From assembly GCA_046047235.1 (NCBI GenBank), contig JBJOII010000067.1, positions 1 to 23,050 of the forward strand: a stretch of DNA of 23,050 nt. The letters run 5' to 3'. Below, piece after piece: positions 14,527 through 22,916 of this stretch. The translations under genes and the position numbers were made by a program. The notes under the pieces are model-generated. The model searched no databases, was not told where the DNA came from, and saw nothing but the letters and a program-made list of their open reading frames with translations. This DNA is from JBMTVN01 sp046047235. Its GTDB lineage: Bacteria; Verrucomicrobiota; Verrucomicrobiia; Limisphaerales; JAHDYP01. Positions within the stretch are counted from its first letter, which is position 1, and every line of letters starts with the position of its first letter.

Positions 14527-15330
14527 TCAGTTGCGCCCCGATGCAGGCACCTTCAGTTTCTGGTTAATAATAATGCGGTCGGTCGCCAAGCCGTTCATGC
14601 GCTTCAGCTCCTCAACACTCGTCCCGTGATTCATCGCAATCCGATGCAGATTGTCCCCTTTCCTCACCACGTACGTCTCCACACCAGGCGTCACAGGTTC
14701 AGCAACAGCCGGGGACTCAGCCGGGATCTTCAACACCTGCCCCACCTGCAAACGGGTCGAGTCCACCCCGGGATTCGCCTTCGCGATGTCCGCCACCGTG
14801 ACTTTGTAAAGCTTCGCTATGGTAATGAAATACTCACCCTGCTGGACCTTGTGCTCCTTCACACCAGTCGACGCAGCCACAATCGGAGGCGACTGGGTCA
14901 AAGGCTCTTCCGCCGTAGTCCCCGGCTCCGTCAAATCCATCGGCAGCGTGTCCACCTGCGAACCACGCCCCCCACCGGGTAACAAATTGCTCCCAATGCC
15001 AAGAGGCTCATCTATCAGGGGAAGATCTCCCCCATCGTCCACCACCGAACCCGCCGGCGGTGGATTGGTGATCAAGCTCGACTGCACAAAGGGCTGCGTG
15101 CCACCATCAAACGAGGGCAACCCGGGATAATTCGTCTCCGCAGGCCGCGGGGGCAGTACCAGTTGCGTGGTGTCATCCGCGTTCTCCCGCTTGCAGCCCT
15201 GCATCAACAGCCCCCCCAGAAAAACCAGATGCACCGCCACAATGCACAGCGCTATCCGTAAATGCGGCCGGCTCTTCGCCTGCTCCTCAAGTAGGGAGCC
15301 CTGGGGTATCAAAGGATTGGAATCACTCAT
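14527..15330 (-). CDS. Membrane-anchored protein with two LysM domains
   Basis: 267 residues: a 24-residue N-terminal tail, one hydrophobic segment (IALCIVAVHLVFLGGLLMQGC, ~26-46), a Pro/Gly/Asp-rich linker (50-155) and two LysM peptidoglycan-binding repeats (about 158-203, HKVQQGEYFITIAKLYKVT...LKIPA, and 219-262, YVVRKGDNLHRIAMNHGTS...LKVPA). The MQGC at 43-46 resembles a lipobox only loosely, so it could be a lipoprotein or a bitopic inner-membrane protein. No catalytic domain is visible. Placement between mraY and ftsW suggests a structural or scaffolding part in septal wall synthesis, which is inference. I recall LysM genes in this place in other verrucomicrobial dcw clusters. The start ATG has no strong ribosome site and overlaps the stop of a small upstream ORF (ATGA). 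Confidence 0.85.
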   Translation of the reverse strand: MSDSNPLIPQGSLLEEQAKSRPHLRIALCIVAVHLVFLGGLLMQGCKRENADDTTQLVLPPRPAETNYPGLPSFDGGTQPFVQSSLITNPPPAGSVVDDGGDLPLIDEPLGIGSNLLPGGGRGSQVDTLPMDLTEPGTTAEEPLTQSPPIVAASTGVKEHKVQQGEYFITIAKLYKVTVADIAKANPGVDSTRLQVGQVLKIPAESPAVAEPVTPGVETYVVRKGDNLHRIAMNHGTSVEELKRMNGLATDRIIINQKLKVPASGRN

Positions 15331-15563
15331 AGTGCTTGGCTAAGGGGATAAAAAACTCGACGAATCACTCCGCACACGGCGGTTAACCAACAAAAACTGA
15401 ACGGAAAAGCGCGCTTTTCCACGCCTTCTAGCAACACACCCACCACCCGGCAAGGACCAAACCCATGGCCATCACGCCCCAGCCCCAAAAACCGCAAAAC
15501 ACCCCGCGCGCCGCCACCCCGCAGCACACTCTCCACCCCTGAATGAACGTTCATCATAGTCAT
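15327..15563 (-). CDS. Small 78-codon ORF between mraY and lysM (uncertain)
   Basis: I do not recognise this ORF. It starts with ATG one base after the mraY stop and ends in a TGA that overlaps the lysM start (ATGA), the same junction types used throughout the cluster. The product would be 78 residues, with a basic, Gly-rich first half and a more hydrophobic second half (FPFSFCWLTAVCGVI, about 53-67). Codon use looks less GC3-biased than in its neighbours, and an 18-bp palindrome lies inside it, which argues for non-coding sequence. If not a gene, the 233-base interval is the largest non-coding stretch in the cluster and may hold a regulatory site. Confidence 0.3.
   Translation of the reverse strand: MTMMNVHSGVESVLRGGGARGVLRFLGLGRDGHGFGPCRVVGVLLEGVEKRAFPFSFCWLTAVCGVIRRVFYPLSQAL
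15403..15420. repeat. 18-bp perfect palindrome within the dcw cluster
   Basis: GGAAAAGCGCGCTTTTCC reads the same on both strands. In RNA it would form a 7-bp stem with a CGCG loop, followed on the transcribed (minus) strand by GTTCAGTTTTTG. It may be a protein-binding site or a weak attenuator between mraY and lysM; function is inferred. Confidence 0.6.
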
Positions 15564-15564
15564 C

Positions 15565-16713
15565 TCAACGCAGCTTCAAGGTGCTCAACGCCAGCACCGC
15601 AAACAGGATCGAAAGAATGTAAAATCGAAACACAACCTTCGATTCGTACCATCCTTTCTTCTCGAAATGATGGTGAAGCGGCGCCATCAAAAATAACCGC
15701 CGCCCCGTCCCGGTCCGTTTCCGGGTGAACTTGAACCAGCTGGTCTGCAGCACCACCGAGCCCGCCTCCGCCACAAACACCCCACCGGCAATCACCAGCA
15801 CAAAGGGTTGATGAATCAGAATCGCAATGATCCCCAGAACCCCACCGAGGGCCAGAGACCCCGTGTCCCCCATGAATACCTCCGCCGGATGACAGTTGAA
15901 CCACAGGAAACCCAGCCCCGCCCCCACCATCGCAGAACAGAAAACCGTCAACTCCTCCGCCCCCGCCACATACGGTATCTGTAGATACTCCGCATAACGA
16001 ACGTTGCTCGCCACATACGTCATCACCACAAACACTCCAGTCACAATCAACGTGCAGCCAATCGCCAACCCATCCAGACCATCCGTCAGGTTCACCGCAT
16101 TCGAACTGCCCACGATCGCCAGCACCGTCAGCACGAGCCCCGCCCAGAAACAGTCCTGCAACACAGGATACTTGTAGAAGGGAACCATGATCTGCGTCAC
16201 CTGTGCGCGTGTCTCCGGCAACACATACAGATAAACCCCAACAAAAACCGCCAGCAGTCCCTGAACCCAAAGCTTCAAATGCGAATGCGTCCCCTTCCCG
16301 GTCTGCTTCGTAATCTTCAAATAGTCGTCGTAAAACCCCAGCCCGGCTAACACCACCAGTGACAACAACGTCAGCAGTATCAGTTCGTTCCACCTTGCCC
16401 AAAGCAACGCACTCAAGTCCACCGTGAGTACAATCAGGATGCCCCCCATCGTGGGAGTCCCCCGCTTGTCCAGTATGCGCGCCCCCAACCCTCCCGCCTC
16501 CTCGGCCTTGTCCGCATAATGCTGGCCAAACCGCAGCTTCTTTAGCCAAAGAATAACCTTCGGCCCCAGCCATAAACTCAGTAACAGCGCAGTCACCGCA
16601 GCCCCGGCACTGCGAAAGGTGACATAACCAAACACCCGCAGTGGGGACAACCAGTCCTCCCAGACGCTGCCCTGCGCCTGTTGCTGAATTAAATGCGCCA
16701 AATAGGATAACAT
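15565..16713 (-). CDS. mraY: Phospho-N-acetylmuramoyl-pentapeptide transferase MraY
   Basis: Polytopic membrane enzyme that moves phospho-MurNAc-pentapeptide onto undecaprenyl phosphate to make lipid I. In the 382 residues: KRGTPTMGGILIV (83-95), GFYDDYLKI with the Asp pair 129-130, SSNAVNLTDGLDGLA (203-217), VFMGDTGSLALGG (279-291, Asp283) and MAPLHHHFEKKGW (343-355). All expected active-site acids and the LHHH motif are present, with about ten membrane segments. The ATG follows the murF stop by 6 bases with a GAGAG site upstream. Confidence 0.97.
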   Translation of the reverse strand: MLSYLAHLIQQQAQGSVWEDWLSPLRVFGYVTFRSAGAAVTALLLSLWLGPKVILWLKKLRFGQHYADKAEEAGGLGARILDKRGTPTMGGILIVLTVDLSALLWARWNELILLTLLSLVVLAGLGFYDDYLKITKQTGKGTHSHLKLWVQGLLAVFVGVYLYVLPETRAQVTQIMVPFYKYPVLQDCFWAGLVLTVLAIVGSSNAVNLTDGLDGLAIGCTLIVTGVFVVMTYVASNVRYAEYLQIPYVAGAEELTVFCSAMVGAGLGFLWFNCHPAEVFMGDTGSLALGGVLGIIAILIHQPFVLVIAGGVFVAEAGSVVLQTSWFKFTRKRTGTGRRLFLMAPLHHHFEKKGWYESKVVFRFYILSILFAVLALSTLKLR

Positions 16714-16719
16714 CAGCTC

Positions 16720-18111
16720 TCATGCCGCTGTAACCCGGTTGCACAAAGCGTCAATCACCCGCTCCAGCCTCGCTGAACGAGATGCCTTCACCAGCAGGAT
16801 GTCTCCCGGCCGAACGCTCTCCACGACCCTGTCCGCCACAGCTTCCAACTTCTCAACTATCTCCACCTGCTTCACTCCGGACTCCCGGGCAGCACCCGCC
16901 ATCCAACTCGCCATCCGGCCAGTCACCCAAAGTAAGTCCACCCCGCTCAACCCAGCACACCTCCCCACCTCGGCATGGAACCGGCCACTCTCCACCCCCA
17001 CCTCCGCCATGTCACCCAGCAATGCCAACCTCCGCCCCTCGCAAGGCAGGGAACCTAAAGTCTCCAACGCAGCCACCATCGAGTCCGGATTCGCGTTGTA
17101 GCAGTCATCCAAAACCCGCACCCCGTCACGCTCAATAACCTGCATGCGGCGCGGAGGCTGCGGACAACCCTCCAACCCCCGCAACAGTTCGTCGCGGCCA
17201 AGTCCCAAAGCCGAGCCAACCGCCAGCGCCAACAGCGCATTGGTCACCTGATGCCGCCCCGGCATCGGAACCCGATAAATGCCATCCAAACCTCCTCCCG
17301 CCCCCTCCAGCTGAAATGAGACTCCATCAAAACCCACACCCTCTACCCGCGCTCTCCAGTCATTCCCTGAACCAAATCCCACCCGCAAAACTCGCGCGCG
17401 CGTACGCCCTGCCACCTCCCCGATCAAAGGGCTGTCCCCGTTCACCACCAACATCCCGCCCTCAGGTATCGCTTCAGCTACCTCGCCCTCCTCCCGCGCC
17501 ACCCCCTCCAACGATCCAAAATGCTCCAAATGCTCGCGGCCAATGCTCGTCACCACCCCAATCCCCGGCTTCACCATCCCCAATAAGGGCCCCAACTCCC
17601 CGGGATGATTGCTGCCAACCTCAACCACTGCCGCCTCATCCCCAACACCCAAACCTAACAGCGTCAGCGGCACGCCAATGTCATTGTTGAAGCTCGCCGC
17701 ACTGATCACCGTCCTCCATCGCCTCCCCAATACTGACCCCAGCATCTCCTTGGTAGTCGTCTTCCCGTTGGATCCCCCAACAGCCACGACCGGCAGCTCG
17801 AGCTCCCGACGCCAAACTCGCGCCAAATCTCCCAACGCCCGCCTCGTATCCTCCACCACAACCACAGGCACATCGACCCCCTCAGGAATCACTCGCCCCC
17901 GATCCACCACCACCACAGCTACCCCGGCCCTCTCGGCCTCCCGTAAAAAGTCATGGCCATCAAACCGGTTTCCAACAATGGCAAAAAAAGCCACTCCCGA
18001 GGACAAAGACCGCGTGTCCGTCCCCACCCCGGAAAACAAAGCCTCCAAAGCGCCCGACACCAGTTCACCCCCGCAGGCGCTGGCTAAGTATCCCAATGAC
18101 CGCGGCTCCAT
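16720..18111 (-). CDS. murF: UDP-MurNAc-tripeptide--D-alanyl-D-alanine ligase MurF
   Basis: Mur ligase that adds D-Ala-D-Ala to the UDP-MurNAc-tripeptide. The three-domain layout is visible in 463 residues: N-terminal substrate domain with GVGTDTRSLSSGVAFFAI (28-45), ATP-binding loop GGSNGKTTTKE (112-122), SAASFNNDIGVPLTLL and EVGSNHPGEL in the central domain, and MPGRHQVTNALLALAVG plus VLDDCYNANPDSMVAALE leading into the C-terminal domain. The start uses TAATG overlap with the murE stop and has an AAGGGGG ribosome site about 8 bases upstream. Confidence 0.96.
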   Translation of the reverse strand: MEPRSLGYLASACGGELVSGALEALFSGVGTDTRSLSSGVAFFAIVGNRFDGHDFLREAERAGVAVVVVDRGRVIPEGVDVPVVVVEDTRRALGDLARVWRRELELPVVAVGGSNGKTTTKEMLGSVLGRRWRTVISAASFNNDIGVPLTLLGLGVGDEAAVVEVGSNHPGELGPLLGMVKPGIGVVTSIGREHLEHFGSLEGVAREEGEVAEAIPEGGMLVVNGDSPLIGEVAGRTRARVLRVGFGSGNDWRARVEGVGFDGVSFQLEGAGGGLDGIYRVPMPGRHQVTNALLALAVGSALGLGRDELLRGLEGCPQPPRRMQVIERDGVRVLDDCYNANPDSMVAALETLGSLPCEGRRLALLGDMAEVGVESGRFHAEVGRCAGLSGVDLLWVTGRMASWMAGAARESGVKQVEIVEKLEAVADRVVESVRPGDILLVKASRSARLERVIDALCNRVTAA

Positions 18112-19625
18112 TAACTCACCCCCCCTTCTGCTACAAGACCCCCTTCAGGTCGCCACCCCAACCCCTCCAGAACACCCACCGCCACTAAACGGTCATCAAA
18201 GGGAACCACCGTATCCGCACGCTCCTGATACGCTTCGTGCCCCTTGCCGGCGATCAATACCGTGTCCCCATCCTGTGCACCCTGCAAGCTCTCCTCAATC
18301 GCCCGCCCCCGATCCAGCTCCACTCTCCAACGCGCCCTTTGCCCCGCCTCAAATCCACTCGTAATCTCTGCAGCAATCCGCTCCGGATCTTCGCGCCTTG
18401 GATTATCGGTCGTCACCACAACCTCGTCCGCCAATCGCCCGGCCACCCGCCCCATTGCAGCGCGCTTCAAACGGTCCCGCTCCCCGCCGCAACCAAAAAC
18501 CAACACCAGACGTCGCTGCGTAACTTCCCTCAACGCTGCAAGCACCCCGCCCAAAGACTGCTCGGTATGAGCGTAGTCCACCACCACCCGAAACGGCTGC
18601 CCAGCCTCCACCCGCTCCAACCGCCCCGGCACCTGTGGCATGCTCTCCAAAGCCTCACGAATCACCTCCGTACTCACCCCCATCGCCAACGCCACCCCGG
18701 CCGCCCCCAACGCATTCGCGACGTTAAAGCCGCCAAGCAGAGGTAAATCCACCTCAAACCCACCCGCCGGAGTCGCCACTTCAACTCTGGACCCGGCCGC
18801 ACCCGCATACACCACCTGACCGCGGATATCCGGCAAACCACTCAATCCATAGGTAAGACGCCTGACCCCCGGCAACTCCTGCGCCAACCGTAAACCCGCC
18901 GGATCATCCGTGTTCAATAACGCCACCCCGGGCTTGCCCCCCTGCCCCAACAACTCAAAAAGCCGCCGCTTCGACGCATAATACGACTCAGCCGACCCAT
19001 GGTAGTCCAGATGGTCATGCCCCAGGTTGGTAAATACCCCGACGTCAAATTCCACTTCATCCACCCGTCGCTGTGCCAAAGCATGCGAACTGACCTCCAG
19101 AATACAATGCCTGCTGCCAGCCCTCGCCATCTGGGCCATCATACACTGTAAATCCAAGGCCTCCGGCGTGCTGCGCTGAGCCGGAATCGTCCGCCCTCCA
19201 ACATCATACCGCACCGTGCTGATCAACCCGCTCCCCCGACCCGCTACTGCCAGAATGTGCTGCAGCAAAAAAGCCACGGTCGTCTTCCCATGCGTCCCCG
19301 TGATCCCCACAACACCCAGCTCCCGACTCGGATGCCCATAAAAACTCGCCGAAGCCCGCGCCAAAGCCGCCCTCGTGTCAGCCACCCGAATACAGGCCGC
19401 CCGCCGCAACCCAAATCCGTTCCGCTCACACACCACGCCGCACGCACCCCGGTCTATCGCCGCATGAATGTGGTCGTGCCCGTCACTCTCCCTCCCCGGC
19501 AGCGCCACAAACAACATCCCCGGAAATACCCGCCGTGAGTCGTACGCAATACCCGTCACCCCCGTGTCCAGGTCGCCTTCAACCCGGAGGGGTGCCAGAT
19601 TCGCTATGAGCTCACGCAGTTGCAT
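18111..19625 (-). CDS. murE: UDP-MurNAc-L-Ala-D-Glu--meso-diaminopimelate ligase MurE
   Basis: Mur ligase adding the third stem-peptide residue. From the ATG at 19625 (504 residues): SRRVFPGMLFVALPG region (30-44), P-loop GTHGKTT (110-116), ILEVSSHAL, TNLGHDHLDYHG, the Lys of ASKRRLF (~219) that is normally carbamylated, VVDYAHTEQSL, and DNPRREDPE (407-415). The DNPR motif is the known marker of meso-diaminopimelate specificity, so the cell wall is probably DAP-type. A TTG two codons upstream (19631) has better ribosome-site spacing (GAGGA, 6 bases) and may be the real start. It follows ftsI by a few bases. Confidence 0.96.
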   Translation of the reverse strand: MQLRELIANLAPLRVEGDLDTGVTGIAYDSRRVFPGMLFVALPGRESDGHDHIHAAIDRGACGVVCERNGFGLRRAACIRVADTRAALARASASFYGHPSRELGVVGITGTHGKTTVAFLLQHILAVAGRGSGLISTVRYDVGGRTIPAQRSTPEALDLQCMMAQMARAGSRHCILEVSSHALAQRRVDEVEFDVGVFTNLGHDHLDYHGSAESYYASKRRLFELLGQGGKPGVALLNTDDPAGLRLAQELPGVRRLTYGLSGLPDIRGQVVYAGAAGSRVEVATPAGGFEVDLPLLGGFNVANALGAAGVALAMGVSTEVIREALESMPQVPGRLERVEAGQPFRVVVDYAHTEQSLGGVLAALREVTQRRLVLVFGCGGERDRLKRAAMGRVAGRLADEVVVTTDNPRREDPERIAAEITSGFEAGQRARWRVELDRGRAIEESLQGAQDGDTVLIAGKGHEAYQERADTVVPFDDRLVAVGVLEGLGWRPEGGLVAEGGVS

Positions 19626-19632
19626 CGCCAAA

Positions 19633-21591
19633 CTACATCCTCGTCCCGTCCTGTAACCGGGTCAAATGCACGCCGGAATCCCCGCCAGCCCACTTCACCG
19701 ACTTCGATGGCGAAGGCGGTACTCCAAGCAGTGCTCCAGCCTCAGTCGCAATTTCCCTGAAAATCGGCCCGGCAGTGGAACCGCCAAAACGCTTCCCCCC
19801 ACCCGGCTCGTCCACAAACACCCCAATGCAAAGCCTCGGGGCTTCCGCCGGGAAGAAGCCAATAAACGAAGCCATCACTTCGCCACTCAGTCGACCATCC
19901 GCAAACTTGTCCGCCGTACCCGTCTTCCCCGCCACAGTGTAGTGCTCCAGCTGCGCCATCCCCCCGGTCCCACCCGGCTCCTCCACCACCGACAACAAAC
20001 CCTGCGTCAACTCCCGCGCCGCACGCACGGAAATCGCCCGCCCCCGCTCCCGCGGTTCACATCGCCACAATATCTCACCGTCAGCCTGCTGGACCTGCTT
20101 CAACAGCTGCGGCCACATCAAAATCCCATCGTTCGCTACCGCCGCCACCGCAGCCGTCATCTGTAAAGCCGTCACCTCCACCTCGTGCCCCATCGGAATG
20201 CTGGTGATGGAATAGACGTCCCTCCACTCCGACAATGGCCTCAGCCGCCCGCTGGCCTCCGCCGGCAACGGGATCCCCGTCTTCTCGCCAATGCCAAACC
20301 GCTTCAGCCCCGGGTAAAGCTTGTCCTCCCCCAACACCACCGCCGTCTTCGCCGCGCCGATATTCGATGACTTCGCCAACACCTCCCGAATCGTCAGGAT
20401 GTCATAACCATGCAGATCGTGAAGCGTGCGCCTCGCCCGCCCCATGGCATAAGTCCATGCCCCCTTCTCACAGTTCACCCGATGCTCCAGACTCACAACC
20501 CCCGCATCCAGCGCAGTCCCAATGGTCAACACCTTGAATGTCGACCCCGGCTCAAAGGTATCCGTCACCACCCGGTTCCGCCTGCCGTTCGCCGTCGAAG
20601 AGCGCAAATCATTCGGATCAAAATCCGGCAGGCTCGCCATCGCCAGAATCTCCCCCGTCTGCGGAACCATCACCACACAGGAAATCGACTTCGGCCGATG
20701 TGCCTGAAAGCCACGCCGCAACGCATCCTCAACCACCCGCTGCACCCTCGAGTCCAACGTCAGCATGACGTCCATGCCGGGACGCGCGCGGAATGTATCG
20801 ACCACCTCTACAAATCGCATCCCGCCACGGTTGATTCTCCGCGTCATCTGCCACCCCGGAGTACCCTCCAACCACTTGTTCAAAACCCGCTCCAATCCCT
20901 CCGCCCCAATGATCGGAGCCACCAGCGGATTCTCCTCAGCCTCCGAATTGTGCCCCACAAAACCCAAAACCTGCGCAGCCAACCCTCCGGGTGGATACAC
21001 CCTCACCTGCCTATCCACGTCCTCCGTCTTGATCGAGTTCACCAATGCGTTCCTAAGCTTGGTCCTCTCATCCCCGGTAAGCTCCGCAGCCACCCCGCTC
21101 AGATCCATGTCTACCAATGTCTGGCGCAGCGCCCTCCATTGATCCGCCGGCAGCTCCTTGTTGAGTAACGCATACTGATCCACAACGATTTTCCCCGCGG
21201 AATTCGTCCGCTCAGTCGTGGCCAGCACCCGCGCCAGATCCGCCTCATCCCAGCCCAAAGGCCCCGCCAGCTTCGAAGCCATAAACGGCGCATACTGCGG
21301 ACCAATCAAGGAAGGGTCCGCCTTCACTTCCTTCACCGGCATGCTGTACGCCAAAGCCGCACCGTTCCGGTCCTGAATCTGCCCCCGCATGGGAGTATAC
21401 AACCGGGTCGCATTACGCCGGCCCGCCACTACCGCCTGCAACTCCTCCGCCCTCACTACGTGAAGTTCCACCAGCTTCACCAGCAGGACGCAAAAGCACA
21501 GAAACAAGCCGCCCGACATCACCGCCAGACGACGATACTGATACGGCGGAACCGGCGCCGCCACACCATTCCAGTTGCGCGGAGCCGTCAT
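19633..21591 (-). CDS. ftsI: Septal transpeptidase FtsI / penicillin-binding protein 3 type
   Basis: Class B penicillin-binding protein that cross-links septal peptidoglycan with FtsW. The 652 residues comprise a short cytoplasmic tail, one membrane helix (~22-42), a pedestal domain with RGQIQDRNGAALAYS (69-83), and a transpeptidase domain with STFK (350-353, nucleophile Ser350), SSN (408-410) and KTG (556-558). No PASTA repeats are seen. The protein is longer than E. coli FtsI (588), mainly from an enlarged pedestal region (~95-200). The ATG overlaps the ftsL stop as ATGA (21588-21591). Confidence 0.96.
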   Translation of the reverse strand: MTAPRNWNGVAAPVPPYQYRRLAVMSGGLFLCFCVLLVKLVELHVVRAEELQAVVAGRRNATRLYTPMRGQIQDRNGAALAYSMPVKEVKADPSLIGPQYAPFMASKLAGPLGWDEADLARVLATTERTNSAGKIVVDQYALLNKELPADQWRALRQTLVDMDLSGVAAELTGDERTKLRNALVNSIKTEDVDRQVRVYPPGGLAAQVLGFVGHNSEAEENPLVAPIIGAEGLERVLNKWLEGTPGWQMTRRINRGGMRFVEVVDTFRARPGMDVMLTLDSRVQRVVEDALRRGFQAHRPKSISCVVMVPQTGEILAMASLPDFDPNDLRSSTANGRRNRVVTDTFEPGSTFKVLTIGTALDAGVVSLEHRVNCEKGAWTYAMGRARRTLHDLHGYDILTIREVLAKSSNIGAAKTAVVLGEDKLYPGLKRFGIGEKTGIPLPAEASGRLRPLSEWRDVYSITSIPMGHEVEVTALQMTAAVAAVANDGILMWPQLLKQVQQADGEILWRCEPRERGRAISVRAARELTQGLLSVVEEPGGTGGMAQLEHYTVAGKTGTADKFADGRLSGEVMASFIGFFPAEAPRLCIGVFVDEPGGGKRFGGSTAGPIFREIATEAGALLGVPPSPSKSVKWAGGDSGVHLTRLQDGTRM

Positions 21592-21971
21592 TTTTCACCC
21601 CCCATCACTGGAACCACACGCTCCGCCCTGGCCACGATCGACTCCTGAAACGGCCGAAACTCCACCTCAACCGTCTGACCAGGAACCGAAGGCCGCAAAT
21701 CCAAATCCAAATGCCGCGCCATCTCCTCCAACCGCCGCGGAGACTTCAATTCCCCCAACTGCTCCCGCTGCTTCCGATTGTGATCCCGCGCTGCCTCAAT
21801 CTCCATCTGCAACTCAGAAATCCTCCCCGTCAAAAGACTGTTCTCGTGCGTCTGACGAACATACCCAACCGCCACACCCCCAATTAACAAACAACACAAG
21901 AAGGCCTTCAGCACGGATTCATACCGCACCTCGGGCGTTTGCGCCTTAGTTCTCGCTGCTCTGCCGGCCAT
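21588..21971 (-). CDS. ftsL: FtsL-like cell division protein
   Basis: Small bitopic protein of 127 residues. It has a basic N-terminal tail, one hydrophobic segment (VLKAFLCCLLIGGVAVGYV, 20-38), then a heptad-like coiled coil (SLLTGRISELQMEIEAARDHNRKQREQLGEL region, 45-75) and the short block RRLEEMARHLDLDL, typical of FtsL/FtsB-type proteins. FtsL forms a complex with FtsQ and FtsB that activates FtsW-FtsI. Sequence in this family is poorly conserved, so the call rests on topology, size and place between rsmH and ftsI. The start overlaps the rsmH end by 26 bases. Confidence 0.85.
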   Translation of the reverse strand: MAGRAARTKAQTPEVRYESVLKAFLCCLLIGGVAVGYVRQTHENSLLTGRISELQMEIEAARDHNRKQREQLGELKSPRRLEEMARHLDLDLRPSVPGQTVEVEFRPFQESIVARAERVVPVMGGEK

Positions 21972-22902
21972 AACCTGTCGCCTCCAGAATTCTTAACTGC
22001 GCGCTGCGCGCACGCGGATTCTCTCTCGTCTCACTCTCTTCCGCCCTAATCGAATTTCGAACCACCCACCGCAACCGCGGCTCAACCGGACGCCTCAACT
22101 CAGGCACGTCTACCTCTCCATCCACTTCATACCCCCGCGCATTCCGGTCCCCAAAACGCTTCACCGCCCGATGCTCCAGGGAATGAAAACTAATCACCGC
22201 CAAACGCCCCCCGGGCCGTAATACCCCCACCGCCGCCTCCAACCCCAACCCCAACCCGCCCAACTCATCGTTCACCACCATCCGCAACGCCTGAAAAACC
22301 CGCGTCGCAGGATGCGCCCGCCGACCCCGCCTCGGATTGAGCCTCTCAATGAGTCCCGCCAGTTGGCGCGTCGTCTCAAACGGAGCCATCTCGCGCTCCC
22401 GCTCAATCGCCCGCGCCAACCGGCGTGATCCCGGTTCCTCTCCGAGCTCCCGAAAAATCCGTTCCAACTCTTCCGCCGGCCACCCGTTCACCACATCCGA
22501 CGCCCTCAACCCCTCACGATCATCCATCCGCATGTCCAGCGGCCCGTCCGCCTGAAAACTAAAACCACGCTCACCGCAATCCAACTGGGGTGAACTCACC
22601 CCCAAATCCAACAACACCCCATCACAGCTCCCCGGCTCCACCCACTCCCCCACCTGCGCATAATTCATGCGCCGCAATTCAAACCTTCCCGCAAAAGGAG
22701 CCAACCGCTCCTCCGCAGCCGCCAATGCCACCCCGTCCCGATCACACCCAAATAACCATCCGTCCGGCCCGCTAGCCGCCAAAATAGCCGACGCATGCCC
22801 CGCCCCACCCAACGTCCCATCCACATAACGCCCCCCAGCACAAGGTCTTAGCCCCTCTAAAACCTCTGCCAACAAAACCGACCGATGCTCAAAATTCCCC
22901 AC
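21946..22902 (-). CDS. rsmH: 16S rRNA (cytosine(1402)-N(4))-methyltransferase RsmH (MraW)
   Basis: Methylates C1402 of 16S rRNA; it is normally among the first dcw genes. I place the start at GTG 22902, giving VGNFEHRSVLLAEVLEGL, which matches the family N-terminus, with GGGGGAAGG upstream and 318 residues, close to the usual ~310. An in-frame ATG at 22983 would add 27 low-complexity residues and run through a G9 tract and the upstream ORF. Motifs are YVDGTLGGAGHASAIL (SAM loop), GVLLDLGVSSPQLD, GFSFQADGPLDMRMD, RRAHPATRVFQALRMVVNDEL and LAVISFHSLEHRAVKRF. Confidence 0.95.
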   Translation of the reverse strand: MGNFEHRSVLLAEVLEGLRPCAGGRYVDGTLGGAGHASAILAASGPDGWLFGCDRDGVALAAAEERLAPFAGRFELRRMNYAQVGEWVEPGSCDGVLLDLGVSSPQLDCGERGFSFQADGPLDMRMDDREGLRASDVVNGWPAEELERIFRELGEEPGSRRLARAIEREREMAPFETTRQLAGLIERLNPRRGRRAHPATRVFQALRMVVNDELGGLGLGLEAAVGVLRPGGRLAVISFHSLEHRAVKRFGDRNARGYEVDGEVDVPELRRPVEPRLRWVVRNSIRAEESETRENPRARSAQLRILEATGYGRQSSEN

Positions 22903-22916
22903 ATCCTTCCCCCAGC

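Noticed and set aside
15560..16744. 394-codon frame overlapping mraY in another frame
   Set aside because: Its product is Gly/Asp/Cys-rich without family features; mraY in the adjacent frame has every catalytic motif.
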